Assembly: GCA_963794155.1 (NCBI GenBank)
Contig: CAWCCX010000024.1
Coordinates: 62,001-126,000, forward strand
Origin: Roseiarcus sp963794155
GTDB taxonomy: Bacteria > Pseudomonadota > Alphaproteobacteria > Rhizobiales > Beijerinckiaceae
DNA: 64,000 nt
Direction: 5' to 3'
Shown here: positions 1-9,937 of the stretch, piece after piece
How positions within the stretch are numbered: position 1 is the stretch's first letter
Layout of the letters: each line of letters opens with the position of its first letter
Program-made: the position numbers and the translations under genes
The notes under the pieces: model-generated
Database searches by the model: none
What the model saw: the letters and a program-made list of their open reading frames with translations, nothing else
Told to the model about the DNA's origin: nothing

Positions 1-1
1 C

Positions 2-277
2 GCCCATTGCCTCATGCTCTCGGCCATCATCGGCGGTAAGCCCAGACGCTACGGAGCCTGCACGCAAACCGACCACGACGGCGACCGTGCCTTCACGTCC
101 TTCGACGGCGCCGCATTCAAGCTCATCGGCGGCACCGGAAAGTACAAGGGGATTTCGGGATCAGGGTCCTGTTCGGTCACGCCGGAGCCTTCGCTAGAGC
201 CAGGGCGATACGGATACGTGATGGAGAACGACATGAGCTGGACAACTCAGCCGGCGCCGCCAATTGTGGCGAAATAG
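2..277 (+). CDS. C-terminal part of a hypothetical protein, cut by the window edge
   Basis: The frame is open to the first base of the window, so the start lies outside; the ATG at 14 is only the first internal methionine. The visible part has a Cys-containing stretch followed by a glycine-rich turn (IGGTGKYKGISGSGSC). GTGKYxGI turns of this kind occur in small secreted beta-barrel-like proteins of unknown function. No catalytic motif is recognisable. It is followed by an 82-bp gap and then a gene for a secreted Cache protein in the same direction. I do not assign a function. Confidence 0.55.
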   Translation, partial: AHCLMLSAIIGGKPRRYGACTQTDHDGDRAFTSFDGAAFKLIGGTGKYKGISGSGSCSVTPEPSLEPGRYGYVMENDMSWTTQPAPPIVAK

Positions 278-359
278 ACCGGCCTGTGCGCCCACGAAAA
301 CATCAATTCAATACGCACACCTAATCGGAAACTAGTCGATCTTTAATCGGGAGGCGTCC

Positions 360-878
360 ATGAAAAGAAGAAGTTTTCTCTTGGGACTGTTGGCCGGGTG
401 CAGCATTTCAACGGCGATTTTTGCGCCAAGCGTTGGCCTGGCCCAAGCGAACAACGCCAAAGCCTCGATGGCGGCACTCAAAGCCAAGACAGGAGCTTTG
501 GGAGCGCCGAAGGTCGAGGGTGTCGACCCTGTTGGCGGAAAAGACGCGCCGGCCCTCTATTTCGGGTCCAGCAAGATCAACAACTCGTCCGACGTGGTGG
601 ACTCGGTCGCGAAAGAGCAGGGTGGCGTCGCCACGGTGTTTGTCAAGTCGGGCGACGACTTCATTCGCGTCGCAACGAACGTGAAGAGGGACGACGGTTC
701 GCGCGCCGTCGGAACCGTCCTCGATCCTAAGGGACCGGTGATCGGCGTGATCCGCAGGGGCGAAGCCTACTACGGAGACGCGAACATCCTCGGCAAGCCC
801 TACGTGACTGGCTACGAGCCGATCCGTGACGCTCAGAATAACGTAATCGGCATCTACTTTGTCGGCTACGCTAAGTAG
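360..878 (+). CDS. Secreted single-Cache-domain protein
   Basis: A 172-residue protein with an N-terminal signal sequence: basic MKRR, a hydrophobic stretch LLGLLAGCSISTAIFAP, and a likely cleavage near residue 29 after GLAQA. The rest matches the Cache fold found in extracytoplasmic parts of chemoreceptors and sensor kinases. Landmarks are VFVKSGDDFIRVATNV, a GT..D..GPV loop, then GEAYYGDANILGKPYVTGYEPI and a final IGIYFVGY. There is no transmembrane helix after the domain and no signalling domain, so it is a free periplasmic Cache protein that may bind a small ligand and pass it to an unlinked sensor. The ATG at 360 is preceded by GGGAGGCGTCC, which fixes the start. The ligand is unknown. 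Confidence 0.75.
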   Translation: MKRRSFLLGLLAGCSISTAIFAPSVGLAQANNAKASMAALKAKTGALGAPKVEGVDPVGGKDAPALYFGSSKINNSSDVVDSVAKEQGGVATVFVKSGDDFIRVATNVKRDDGSRAVGTVLDPKGPVIGVIRRGEAYYGDANILGKPYVTGYEPIRDAQNNVIGIYFVGYAK

Positions 879-931
879 CTATTCAAATCGGGAGTAAAGC
901 GCTTGTCGCAGGCCAAAATTCGCGCGAGAGA

Positions 932-1369
932 TTGTCAGCAGGGCTTCAAAACAGAGGTTACCCCGGGCGTCTCTGCACTGCCGCAGCTTTCGTATTGGGC
1001 GTCACTCCGGCCGTCGCTCACGATCAGTGGGCCAACGGTAAACCTGTTCCAGGCTGGAACAAGTCGGCGTGCTGCGGAGTGGCGGACGCACATCATCGCC
1101 GGCCCGAACAGGTCTCGTTCAACGCGCGCGGCGACTATATCGTCGAAGGCTACCGCGAGCCCCTCGCCGCCAGGTTCGCGCTGCCGAGCCAGGAGGGCGA
1201 ATACTGGATTTTCTACCGCGACAATCTCGACGGCTCGCAGTCGGCTGTCTTCTGTTTCTTCGTCCCGATGGATTTCCAAATAAATGATGATCGAACGGAC
1301 CCTCAAAATCATCCTGAGCGGAGGGCTTGCAATTCTCACCGCCTTGATCGCTTACGCGAACATTCATGA
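932..1369 (+). CDS. Small secreted hypothetical protein
   Basis: A 145-residue frame beginning with TTG behind GAGAG. It has a probable signal peptide (LCTAAAFVLGVTPAVAHDQW) and a mature part with a WNKSACCGVAD motif followed by HHRRPEQV, GDYIVEGY and YWIFYRDNLDGSQSAVFCFF. Proteins of this pattern (CCG.AD.HH, then a W.FY...DGSQS.V.CFF tail) are common secreted proteins of unknown function in Hyphomicrobiales. The last about 30 residues are low-complexity and lie inside the start of the next gene (86-nt overlap), so the natural end may be near 1280. The start is uncertain. Confidence 0.5.
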   Translation: MSAGLQNRGYPGRLCTAAAFVLGVTPAVAHDQWANGKPVPGWNKSACCGVADAHHRRPEQVSFNARGDYIVEGYREPLAARFALPSQEGEYWIFYRDNLDGSQSAVFCFFVPMDFQINDDRTDPQNHPERRACNSHRLDRLREHS

Positions 1370-1781
1370 TCCCGGCGCAAACGTCAAATTCGTGGAGCAC
1401 ATTCTCAGCATGGACACCGTTGCGACCGATAGCGGGATGGTGGATCACGCGCTCTCGATCCCTTTGGCCTGGCGGATAGCCTTTTGGTCGATCGTTGCGA
1501 CGGAGGGGCTGACCGCCTTCCTGTTCGCCGTGGGAACCGTAGAGCTCTGGCGCGCGCGGAGATCGAAGGCCCGGATCTTTCATGAGGCCAAGCGCTTTGT
1601 TTATATCGGCGCCGCGAGCGGACTCCTGATCTGGTTCGTCGGCTTTACCGCGATCGGCGGCGAATGGTACGCGATGTGGCAGTCCCAAGTCTGGAACGGG
1701 CAGCAGGCGGCCTTTCGCATTACCGCGTTGATTCTCCTCACGGTGATCTTCATCGGCCAACAGGATTGCGAGCGATACTAA
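1284..1781 (+). CDS. DUF2165 family small integral membrane protein
   Basis: A 165-residue protein with about four hydrophobic helices (around residues 9-25, 63-85, 107-127 and 145-160). It carries the conserved DUF2165 features: an N-terminal AYANIHDPGANVKFVEHILSMD, a W(R)IAF helix with EGLTAFLF, and a WYAMWQSQVWNGQQAAFR segment before the last helix. Length and order match the family (about 160-170 residues). The function of DUF2165 is not known. The start is the first of two adjacent ATG codons at 1284 and 1287, inside the end of the upstream frame. The stop overlaps by 4 nt the end of a convergent gene remnant. Confidence 0.8.
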   Translation: MMIERTLKIILSGGLAILTALIAYANIHDPGANVKFVEHILSMDTVATDSGMVDHALSIPLAWRIAFWSIVATEGLTAFLFAVGTVELWRARRSKARIFHEAKRFVYIGAASGLLIWFVGFTAIGGEWYAMWQSQVWNGQQAAFRITALILLTVIFIGQQDCERY

Positions 1782-2065
1782 CGGCGTCCGTGGTCGCTGA
1801 CCGTCATGTAGCGGGCCGGCGCGTCCTCCTCGATCGGTGCGAAAGGCGCAAGCGGCGGCACGAAATAATTGTCCGTGGTGTCGTCGGTGGCGAGCGACAC
1901 TTCGCCCGCGACCGCCGCGCCGCCTTCGGCCCAGAACGCGCCGGCGATGAAGGGCTCGAGTTCGAGCCGCACCCGGTCGCTGGGATTGAGCCGCACCCGG
2001 TCGCCGGGATTGAGATCGAGACGCTGGGCGCCTGCGCCTGCCAACATCGAATGTCCGCTTTTTGC
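1778..2065 (-). pseudogene. 3' remnant of a minus-strand gene cut off by the group II intron
   Basis: The minus-strand frame ends in a stop at 1778-1780 and reads cleanly back to about 2065, where the group II intron 5' boundary (GTGCG) begins; beyond that the frame is intron sequence. The remaining residues include a LNPGDRVRLELEPF-like segment, GEVSLATDDTTDNYFVPPL and a C-terminal RYMTVSD. I do not recognise the family. No matching N-terminal half is apparent after the intron 3' end near 5728, so the target gene was probably truncated by later rearrangement, or the intron inserted just inside its end. Confidence 0.45.
1964..2011. repeat. 24-bp tandem duplication (two copies)
   Basis: Positions 1964-1987 and 1988-2011 are the same 24 bases with one mismatch (1981 T versus 2005 C). 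The unit is a multiple of three, so it adds eight residues (LNPSDRVR next to LNPGDRVR) to the minus-strand remnant without shifting its frame. Confidence 0.85.
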
Positions 2066-2245
2066 GTGCGCCGTGAGAAGGCGGCGCTTTCCAGTGGGTG
2101 CAAGTCCCACCCGGCGAACGCTCCAGCCGGAAGCAACCGGAGTAGTCATGGAGGTGACGAAATGGCTGAAGCCTTCGGTATAGCGGGTCACGTATAGGTG
2201 ACCGCGCGAGTGTGCGGGCCGCAACGCGAGTGAACGCCGAGCAAG

Positions 2246-2491
2246 CCTCACATGAGCAGGTGGCAGTCAAGCGGTTTGTTTCCGGGTGATAAGTCTCCAG
2301 CGGTTTGTCCGGTATCCGAGGTTCTGAGCCCTCTAAGCGTGACGCGGCTCGTTTCCGAGCACGATCAACCTCACATGAGCAGGTGGCAGTCAAGCGGTTT
2401 GTTTCCGGGTGATAAGTCTCCAGCGGTTTGTCCGGTATCCGAGGTTCTGAGCCCTCTAAGCGTGACGCGGCTCGTTTCCGAGCACGATCAA
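2246..2491. repeat. Exact 123-bp tandem duplication inside the intron
   Basis: The unit starts with CCTCACATGAGCAGG at 2246 and again at 2369, and the first eight bases recur at 2492. The two copies appear identical along the full 123 bp. It lies in the domain I part of the intron and would add an extra helix-sized segment to the RNA. Because 123 is divisible by three, it also produces a spurious open frame with a 41-residue repeat. Confidence 0.9.
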
Positions 2492-2686
2492 CCTCACATA
2501 CGGTCGCCGTTCGCGACGGCTGCACCAACATCCCGCTTGCGGCGGGTAGGGCTCAGGAAGACGAGAACCTTTCTCGAAAACGGCGTTTCAGGCCACGGCT
2601 TGCTTCGGTTCGTCCACCTGGATCCGTCAGGACTGATCACGTCCTGAGGATTACGGGATTGGATGCGTGGAAGACGGGGGCTATCG

Positions 2687-3851
2687 TCAGGCGGGCCTAA
2701 TCATGGCGCCTTCGATCACGACCCCAGCGCTCAGATATTTCCAGAGTGCGACCAGCAGCTTTCGCGCCAGCGCCACGATCGTCGTCTTGCGCCGACGACC
2801 GCCGTTACGTTCGTTTCGGTCCTGGAACCAGAGGGTGAGTGCGGAGCGCGGCTGATAGCGTATCCAAAGCCAGGCGAGCTGAAATCATCGTTGTCCGTAG
2901 TCGCGGGTTGCCCGATTGCGAGATGCCCTGCTCGCGATTGACCGACCCGCTTTGCCAAGGCGTCGGGGCAAGGCCGGCATAAGCGGCGACCTGTCGGCGG
3001 TTATCGAAGTGCCTGGAGAGTCCCTCAGACCAGAGGACCGAAGCGAATTCCGGCCCAATCCCATGGACACCCAGCAACATCGGCGGCGGGGCCAACCCTT
3101 TGGTTTGTTGTGCGTTGAGCAGCGCGTCCCGCTCGGACTCCACAGCTTTGATCTGCTCGAGAAGCAATTCGAGCCGATCGAGTTCTCGACAAACCTGGGC
3201 TTTGAGATGTTCGGGCAAGCGACGGCCGTCGCCAGTCTGGAGCGCATCCAGCCGCGCCCGTCGATCGCGACGCAACGGCTCATACTCGGATGCGCCCTGA
3301 GAGAAGAGCAATCCTTTGATCCGGTTGACGTGCTGAACCCGTTCCATGATCAGCACCTTGCGCTCACGGCAAATCCGGCGGCGGTCTTCATCTTCAGGCG
3401 TCGGCGCCCGAACCATTGAACAGACCCGCGGTTCGCCGCGCTTGTGGGCGAGCAGCGCGCGAAGCAAAGCCTCGCCATCGATCCTGTCGGTCTTGGCCCG
3501 ACGCCGCCGGCGCGAAGTCGCAATTGAGGCTGCATCGACAACGTGGCTCTCAATTCCCTCACTCAGCAAGACACGGTGAATCCAGAAACCGTCCAACCCC
3601 GCTTCTTGAATGACGATGATCGGGAAGGATTTTCCGGTCCGCGCGTACGCTTTCCTCCTGAGCTCCAAAATGCGGGCCAACAGCGCAGCGATATCCCCGG
3701 CGGACACGCTGTGCTTTGACATCTTCTCTCCGCGGCCTGGCGACAATGACGTAACCAGCCAGGTCGATCGGCTCAGTTCCAATGAGATGAATATTGCGCA
3801 AAGATCGGCCCGGATCGTGGTCGGTGCTAATTGATCAGCTACGTTTTGCAT
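2687..3851 (-). pseudogene. IS110-family transposase, frameshifted near the C-terminus
   Basis: The start ATG at 3851 is preceded by CTGGAGGCGACC. The N-terminal catalytic region (FISLELSRSTWLVTSL) and the middle (RRRRRAKTDRIDGEALLRALL, EDRRRICRERKVLI, RVQHVNRIKGLLFSQG) match the IS110 DEDD family. The second half has the LLGVHGIGPEFAS and YAGLAPTPWQSG motifs that form the helix-hairpin/transposase_20 part. After NPRLRTTM the frame runs into nonsense and stops at 2805. Removing one base from the AAA at 2882-2884 restores a typical end (IQLAWLWIRYQP, then ARKLLVALWKYLSAGVVIEG) finishing at 2687. The gene is therefore intact except for one inserted base, which may be real or an assembly error. 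The long non-coding stretch lies upstream of the gene, as in the IS110 (not IS1111) group. Confidence 0.85.
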
Positions 3852-4237
3852 GGTCGCCTCCAGAGTGGGTGGTAAGCGACCTCATGCTCCCAAATCGCAG
3901 GTCGCTACCATCGCCTCATGGGATCTCGAAAAGGACGATGTGCAGGCCGACCCGACTGCAATTTCGGGGAAGGCTGATACGGCTGGGTGAGATGAGCGAA
4001 GACGACACCCAGTCGCTGCACCGGGGTACTGGCGGCAGCACGCACACAAGGAAAGCGCGCGCAACACGGGAAGCCCATGGGCGTGGTCGGGGATGACCAA
4101 CCGGACGCCCGCGAGGGACAGGCCGGGCGCTCATGGGTGGCGGAGAGGTTCGTAGTACCGAAGAAGCCGGGTAACGCCGGGGGAGGGAAGGGGCCTCAGT
4201 TCAAGACAGACGCAAGACGTGGTGAAGGACCTGGAGA
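3852..4237. other. Non-coding: IS110 left end followed by intron sequence
   Basis: No gene is visible here. The part next to the transposase start is expected to be the IS110 end that carries the guide (bridge) RNA gene in this group. The later part (from about 4060, with CACGGGAAGCCCATGGGCG and CCGGGTAACGCCGGGGGAGG) resembles the domain IV leader that precedes maturase genes in group II introns. The border between the two is not visible. Confidence 0.4.
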
Positions 4238-5569
4238 TTGGGCAACCTATCAACTCCGGACAGCGTTCAGAAACTGCAGACGGCGTTGCACGCGAAAGCG
4301 AAGGCTGAAGCCGGCTACCGCTTCTACGCTCTCTACGACAAGATCAGCCGCGAGGACATTCTGGCGCACGCCTATGCCCAGTGCCGCTCCAACAAGGGCG
4401 CGCCGGGCGTGGACCGTCAGGACTTCGAGGCGATCGAGGCGTACGGGGTCGAGCGATGGCTGGGCGAACTGGTGCTTGCGCTCAGGCAGGAGACTTACCG
4501 ACCGGACCCGATCAGACGCGTGTACATACCGAAGGCCAACGGCAAGCTCAGGCCGCTGGGCATCTCAACCGTGCGGGATCGGGTCTGCATGACGGCAGCG
4601 ATGCTGGTGCTGGAGCCGATCTTTGAGGCCGACCTTCCACCTGAACTCTACGCCTACCGTCCCGGGCGCAACGCCCAGCAGGCGGTGGTCGAGGTGGAAG
4701 AACTGCTGTTTCGCGGCCATCCGGAAGTGGTGGACGCCGACCTCGCGGACTACTTCGGGAGCATTCCCCATGCCGAGCTTTTGAAGTCGGTAGCGCGCCG
4801 GATCGTTGATCGGCGCGTGCTGCATCTAATCCGGATGTGGCTGGATTGTCCCGTGGAAGAAACCGACGATCGGGGACGGAAGACGCGCACGACCGAGGCG
4901 CGAGACAAGCGGCGCGGCATTCCGCAGGGCTCACCCCTCTCACCGCTGCTGGCGAATCTCTACATGCGCCGGTTCGTGCTGGGATGGAAGATGTTGGGGC
5001 TCGAGCGAACCCTCGGCACTCGCCTCATAACCTACGCTGACGACCTCGTGATCTTGTGCAGACGAGGCAAAGCCGAAGCGGCCTTGCAAAGCCTGCGCGA
5101 GATCATGGGCAAGCTGAAGCTGACGGTGAGCGAGGAGAAGACACGCATCTGCAAAGTGCCGGAAGGAGCGTTCGACTTTCTGGGATACACGTTCGGGCGA
5201 ATGTTTTCGGCGAGGACCGGCCAGGCGCGTATCGGCTACCGGCCGTCAAAGAAAAGCATTCAGCGGATGGTTGAGAAGGTCCACGCGCTGACCGGCCGAT
5301 CGGGTACATGGCAAGAGACCACAACGCTGGTGAGCAAAGTGAACCGCACGCTGCGCGGATGGGCGAACTACTTTCGGGTAGGAACCGTCAGCAAGGCGTA
5401 TCGGGCGCTCGATGCTTACGCGGCGATGCGGTTGCGCCGGTGGTTGCGCTTCAAGCACAAAGTCAGGCGACGAAGGGGCGGGAGCTATCCACTCTCGCAC
5501 CTCTACGGGCACTTCGGGCTCGTACGTCTGACCCGGCTTGGGCACGACGTGCCGTGGACGAAGGCGTGA
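4238..5569 (+). CDS. Group II intron reverse transcriptase/maturase
   Basis: A 443-residue protein that copies intron RNA into DNA during retrohoming and helps the RNA to fold and splice. Blocks run in order: GAPGVDRQDF near residue 53, RPLGISTVRDRV (RT2), VVDADLADYFGSIPH with the first catalytic Asp (RT3), RGIPQGSPLSPLLANLYM (RT4), and the active-site YADD in LITYADDLVIL (RT5). The thumb/X (maturase) region has RTLRGWANYFRVG and LRRWLRFKHK. There is no HNH endonuclease domain. The start is TTG at 4238 (MGNLSTPDSVQKLQ is the standard N-terminus) behind CTGGAGA. The gene looks intact, but the intron RNA around it is probably broken by the IS. Confidence 0.93.
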   Translation: MGNLSTPDSVQKLQTALHAKAKAEAGYRFYALYDKISREDILAHAYAQCRSNKGAPGVDRQDFEAIEAYGVERWLGELVLALRQETYRPDPIRRVYIPKANGKLRPLGISTVRDRVCMTAAMLVLEPIFEADLPPELYAYRPGRNAQQAVVEVEELLFRGHPEVVDADLADYFGSIPHAELLKSVARRIVDRRVLHLIRMWLDCPVEETDDRGRKTRTTEARDKRRGIPQGSPLSPLLANLYMRRFVLGWKMLGLERTLGTRLITYADDLVILCRRGKAEAALQSLREIMGKLKLTVSEEKTRICKVPEGAFDFLGYTFGRMFSARTGQARIGYRPSKKSIQRMVEKVHALTGRSGTWQETTTLVSKVNRTLRGWANYFRVGTVSKAYRALDAYAAMRLRRWLRFKHKVRRRRGGSYPLSHLYGHFGLVRLTRLGHDVPWTKA

Positions 5570-5581
5570 GCTCTTGTCCGA

Positions 5582-5614
5582 GAGCCGGATGCGGGAAATC
5601 TGCACGTCCGGTTC
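5582..5614 (+). ncRNA. Group II intron domain V hairpin
   Basis: Just after the maturase stop is a 33-nt hairpin: stem GAGCCGGATGC against GCACGTCCGGTTC with a GGAAAT-type loop, the classic domain V shape. The catalytic AGC triad falls at 5583-5585. It is followed by GATGAGGGG and further domain VI-like helices to the CTACTCTAC near 5728. Confidence 0.85.
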
Positions 5615-5883
5615 GATGAGGGGGGTGTGGAAACGGAGCCACGGGTGAGCCACTAAGGCACCGCCAGACGAAAGGGGCGGCAAACAGACATGCTCAACCT
5701 AACGCCACCGCGCCACACTCCTACTCTACGCCAAGCGGACCTAACACCATGAAACTGAGAACTTCCGCTTTGGGCCGAAGGGACGCGTTTCGAGCTTATT
5801 TCGTGAATGACCTTTCCCTCTGCATTGTGATCGTTCGACGAGGCCGATTTGAGAAGCCCGAGCTAACGAAGGCCAGATTGGGG

Positions 5884-5904
5884 CGCCGGGCTTTAGGCCC
5901 GGCG
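5884..5904 (-). terminator. Strong hairpin after the groEL remnant
   Basis: An 8-bp perfect stem CGCCGGGC/GCCCGGCG with a 5-nt loop lies a few bases after the stop of the groEL remnant (minus strand). No clear U-run follows, so termination is inferred from the hairpin alone. The bases around it (TTTAGGCCCGGCGGCC) nearly recur at 7916-7932 upstream of the kelch gene. The rest of 5729-5911 shows no gene. Confidence 0.5.
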
Positions 5905-5911
5905 GCCGCGC

Positions 5912-5990
5912 TCAGTAATCCATGCCGCCGCCCGGCATGGCGGGGGCGGGGGTTTCCTGCTTCGGCTTCTCGGCGACCATCGCCTCGCTG
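5912..5990 (-). pseudogene. Diverged 3' remnant of a groEL gene
   Basis: The minus strand encodes EAMVAEKPKQETPAPAMPGG followed by GMDY and a stop, i.e. the C-terminal tail of GroEL. It aligns to the tail of the intact groEL at 8175-8252 with a 9-bp deletion (the second GGM repeat is missing) and several substitutions. Homology ends at about 5990; the bases to 6016 are unrelated. It is a relic of a second groEL copy or of a duplication, left just behind the stop of the kelch gene. It has no start and is not expressed as a protein. Confidence 0.85.
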
Positions 5991-6016
5991 GCATTCGTAC
6001 CAACTCGCGCCAGCCG

Positions 6017-7906
6017 CTACGTCTTCACGTAGATGACTTCCAGATATTCGACTGCGGCTTCCTTGCGCCGGCCCACAGCGGGATAGTGCGCCGCGACATT
6101 GATGAGGAAGATGTCGCCGGGCCGGGCGTCATCGGGAAGCTTGCCGGACACTTCGAACGGCGTGTCCTTACCCGATTTGACCATCGCATGATGTTCTGCG
6201 CCGGCGCGCGAGCGTGCGCCTTCGTCCTTATCGCCAGGGACCCGAATGCGCAGATCGCAATCCGCAAGCGGCAGGCGCCCGCGAATTTCGGGGATCAGGA
6301 ACAGCGGCAGGCGGCAGTCGGAACAGGCGCCCTCCACCACTTTGCGCAGCTTGACGATTTCGTCAGTGCGGTCCCAGTCGGCGGCGACTTTGGTCGCAGT
6401 CGCGGTTAGCTTGACGCGGGCCGGTTCAATCCCGCCCAGGTTTGCGACGAACGGAAAATTCCAAATCTTGATCTCGCCGCCGATCGTGACCGAGTTGGTG
6501 TTCCGCCATGCCGAGCCGAAGTGGCCCGAGCCGGCCGGGTGGGGAACGGTAGGGTCAATCACGGCTGTAGCGGTCGTGGGATCGACGTTGAAGTAGGGCG
6601 ACTGTGCGTTGGCGATGCTCACCGCGGCGCATTCGTGCGCGCCCGCGGCGCCGCTCTGGAACGGATTGGACGAAGTCACGACAATCGAGCCATTCGCGGG
6701 AACGGTGACTGTCTGCTCGCTGATCAGCGCCCCGGCGGCGCCGACGCCGCCCGGGAAATGCCAGAACCGCACTTTGGTGTTCGGCGCCGCGACGTTTGCG
6801 TCGTTGTAGACGACGCATTGGAGTGTGTAGTTCATGTTCGGGATCAACAGCGTGTCCCAAGCGCCGCCGGGCGCGCCGCCGATCGGCACAACCGTGTTCG
6901 TGGACTGATTCGTCAGGATGATGTCCGGGCTCTGATAGGAGCCGTTGCCGATGTACGGGTCGGGCGTCGCCGCGGCCGCATCAACTGCGTAGGCTTCGAC
7001 ATTGTCGACAAATCCCATGGTATTGCCGCCGCCAATGGCGTAGATCAGCCCATCCGGCCCGGTAACGGCGACCAGATTGGCTCGCGGCGTCGGCATATTC
7101 TCTTTCTTGACCCACATGGCGCCAGCAGTCGCCGGGTCGTAGCTGTACAAAGTCCGGTATATGGTGGGGGCGTAATCGGCGCCGCCCATGACGTAGATCA
7201 GACCGTCGGGGCCGACGGCAGCAGCCATACCCTCCATGGCGACCGGGAGCGACGGCGGTCCAGACGGCCCGAAGGTCCACGAATTTGCCGCCGGATCGTA
7301 GACTTCAACCGTGTTGGTAAGCGTATCGGGCGCCGTGCCCCCGCCGATGGCGTAAATCTTCCCGTCGGGACCGGTCACTGCGGCCAGACCGTCTCGCGCT
7401 TTATTCATCGACGCAACGTTAGTCCACTGGTTGGCCGATGGGTGCAGCGCCTCCACGCTTGAGAGGATATTGTTATTGTTGTCGTGTCCGCCGATCGCGT
7501 AGATCGTGCCGTCGTGGCCGGTGACTGCGATGTGACCCGACCTGGGCGCCAAGAGCGGAGTCGACAGAACCCAGGCGTTCGCCGCCGCGTCGTAGATTTG
7601 GTGGGTCGTCACCGCCACGATGGGGTTGGGGCCGCCGGTGACTATATATCCGCCCGTGACGTGAAGTCCCCCTGGGCCGACCGTCGCGCCAACGCCGTTA
7701 TAAACCGCCCCTGTGAGCGACGCGACGGGCGACCACGCGGGGCTCGGCGCGCTGGGGTCATACGCCAAGACTTGTCCAGCCGTCGGCGTCATTTCGCTGC
7801 CAATTGTATAGATCCGATATCCATATCCAGGCGCGGGAGCGTCGGATGTTACTGCGGCTGACGGACCGTCGGCGGACGGGAGCTGCTGTTTCGTGCTCCA
7901 GGTCAT
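6017..7906 (-). CDS. Kelch-repeat (galactose-oxidase-like propeller) protein
   Basis: Start chosen at ATG 7906 because GGAGG stands 6 nt upstream (629 residues); the open frame extends further 5' without support. The N-terminal about 330 residues hold at least five kelch blades, seen as repeated (V)TGPDGxIYAIGG / VGPDGLIYVMGG segments near residues 95, 140, 190, 240 and 290, each followed by VEVYDPAANSW-type strands. Such blades build a beta-propeller used for binding or, in galactose oxidase, catalysis. The C-terminal about 280 residues are an unrelated region with a CSDC pair and LRIRVPGDKDEG. No signal peptide is seen. The gene lies downstream of groEL in the same direction and is flanked by two groEL 3' ends. 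The function is unknown. Confidence 0.75.
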   Translation of the reverse strand: MTWSTKQQLPSADGPSAAVTSDAPAPGYGYRIYTIGSEMTPTAGQVLAYDPSAPSPAWSPVASLTGAVYNGVGATVGPGGLHVTGGYIVTGGPNPIVAVTTHQIYDAAANAWVLSTPLLAPRSGHIAVTGHDGTIYAIGGHDNNNNILSSVEALHPSANQWTNVASMNKARDGLAAVTGPDGKIYAIGGGTAPDTLTNTVEVYDPAANSWTFGPSGPPSLPVAMEGMAAAVGPDGLIYVMGGADYAPTIYRTLYSYDPATAGAMWVKKENMPTPRANLVAVTGPDGLIYAIGGGNTMGFVDNVEAYAVDAAAATPDPYIGNGSYQSPDIILTNQSTNTVVPIGGAPGGAWDTLLIPNMNYTLQCVVYNDANVAAPNTKVRFWHFPGGVGAAGALISEQTVTVPANGSIVVTSSNPFQSGAAGAHECAAVSIANAQSPYFNVDPTTATAVIDPTVPHPAGSGHFGSAWRNTNSVTIGGEIKIWNFPFVANLGGIEPARVKLTATATKVAADWDRTDEIVKLRKVVEGACSDCRLPLFLIPEIRGRLPLADCDLRIRVPGDKDEGARSRAGAEHHAMVKSGKDTPFEVSGKLPDDARPGDIFLINVAAHYPAVGRRKEAAVEYLEVIYVKT

Positions 7907-7920
7907 GGCGGCCTCCTTCA

Positions 7921-7947
7921 GGCCCGGCGGCCAATGCGCGCCGGGCC
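7921..7947 (-). promoter_or_regulatory. Stable hairpin in the leader of the kelch gene
   Basis: A perfect 9-bp inverted repeat GGCCCGGCG/CGCCGGGCC with a 9-nt loop sits immediately upstream of the GGAGG of the kelch gene. It could act as an attenuator, an RNA stability element or a terminator for read-through from groEL; the sequence alone does not decide. Confidence 0.45.
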
Positions 7948-8133
7948 ACCTAGTCACGCCCGCGCTCGCGACACAGTGATGTCGCTCACACTCGCGGATC
8001 TTCGAGTGATCCGTTGGCCGGCGCCTTTCGGTTTTGGCGGCTCTTCTGAACCCGCACTCCCCTGGCGGGTGGCGCAACAGGGTTTCTAGGCAACTTCGTC
8101 GCGTTTCGGAAAAGCTTCTCAGCAGTTTAGGGG

Positions 8134-8147
8134 GCGGCCGAAGCCGC
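8134..8147 (-). terminator. Hairpin with UUCG tetraloop after groEL
   Basis: On the minus strand, about 28 nt after the groEL stop, GCGGC-TTCG-GCCGC forms a short, very stable hairpin. No U-tract follows, so it may slow rather than end transcription into the kelch gene. Confidence 0.4.
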
Positions 8148-8174
8148 GCTTTTCCGTTTCGATCAGGAACGACC

Positions 8175-9812
<1,638 letters not shown>

Positions 9813-9937
9813 GGTCGTTTCCTCCGGTTCGATCGAATTTGAAGCATTCTACGCCGTCCCCGCCTCCTTTACGCGAATATTAGCGCAACGGCCGTGACGG
9901 CCGTCAAAGATCGGGCGGAGCGGCAAAGCGGCGATCG

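Larger units (their letters stand above)
2066..5728 (+). mobile_element. Group II intron, apparently interrupted by an IS110-family element
   Basis: The 5' boundary is called at GTGCGCCGTGAG (2066), followed by domain-I-like sequence (TGGGTGCAAGTCCCACCC, then CATGGAGGTGACG). The 3' part has an intron reverse transcriptase at 4238-5569, a domain V hairpin at 5582-5614 and an end near CTACTCTAC at about 5728. An IS110 transposase on the minus strand (2687-3851) lies between the two parts. About 620 nt before the IS (500 without the 123-bp duplication) plus 250-390 nt after it give a normal length for domains I-IV. I infer one intron split by an IS; the alternative is fragments of two introns. 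The IS ends cannot be placed exactly because this IS type has no terminal inverted repeats. Confidence 0.6.

Noticed and set aside
2246..2491. CRISPR-like array
   Set aside because: Two directly adjoining 123-bp copies with no spacers; it is a tandem duplication.
1119..2531. Minus-strand frame of 470 codons with a 41-residue repeat
   Set aside because: The repeat is only the translation of the 123-bp DNA duplication, and the frame crosses DUF2165 and the intron boundary.
5749..6036. Small plus-strand gene of 95 codons
   Set aside because: It runs antisense through the groEL remnant and into the kelch gene end, with no binding site and arginine-rich low complexity.
9813..9937. CIRCE heat-shock operator upstream of groEL
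   Set aside because: No TTAGCACTC inverted repeat is present; only short GC-rich symmetry (ACGGCCGTGACGGCCGT) is seen.
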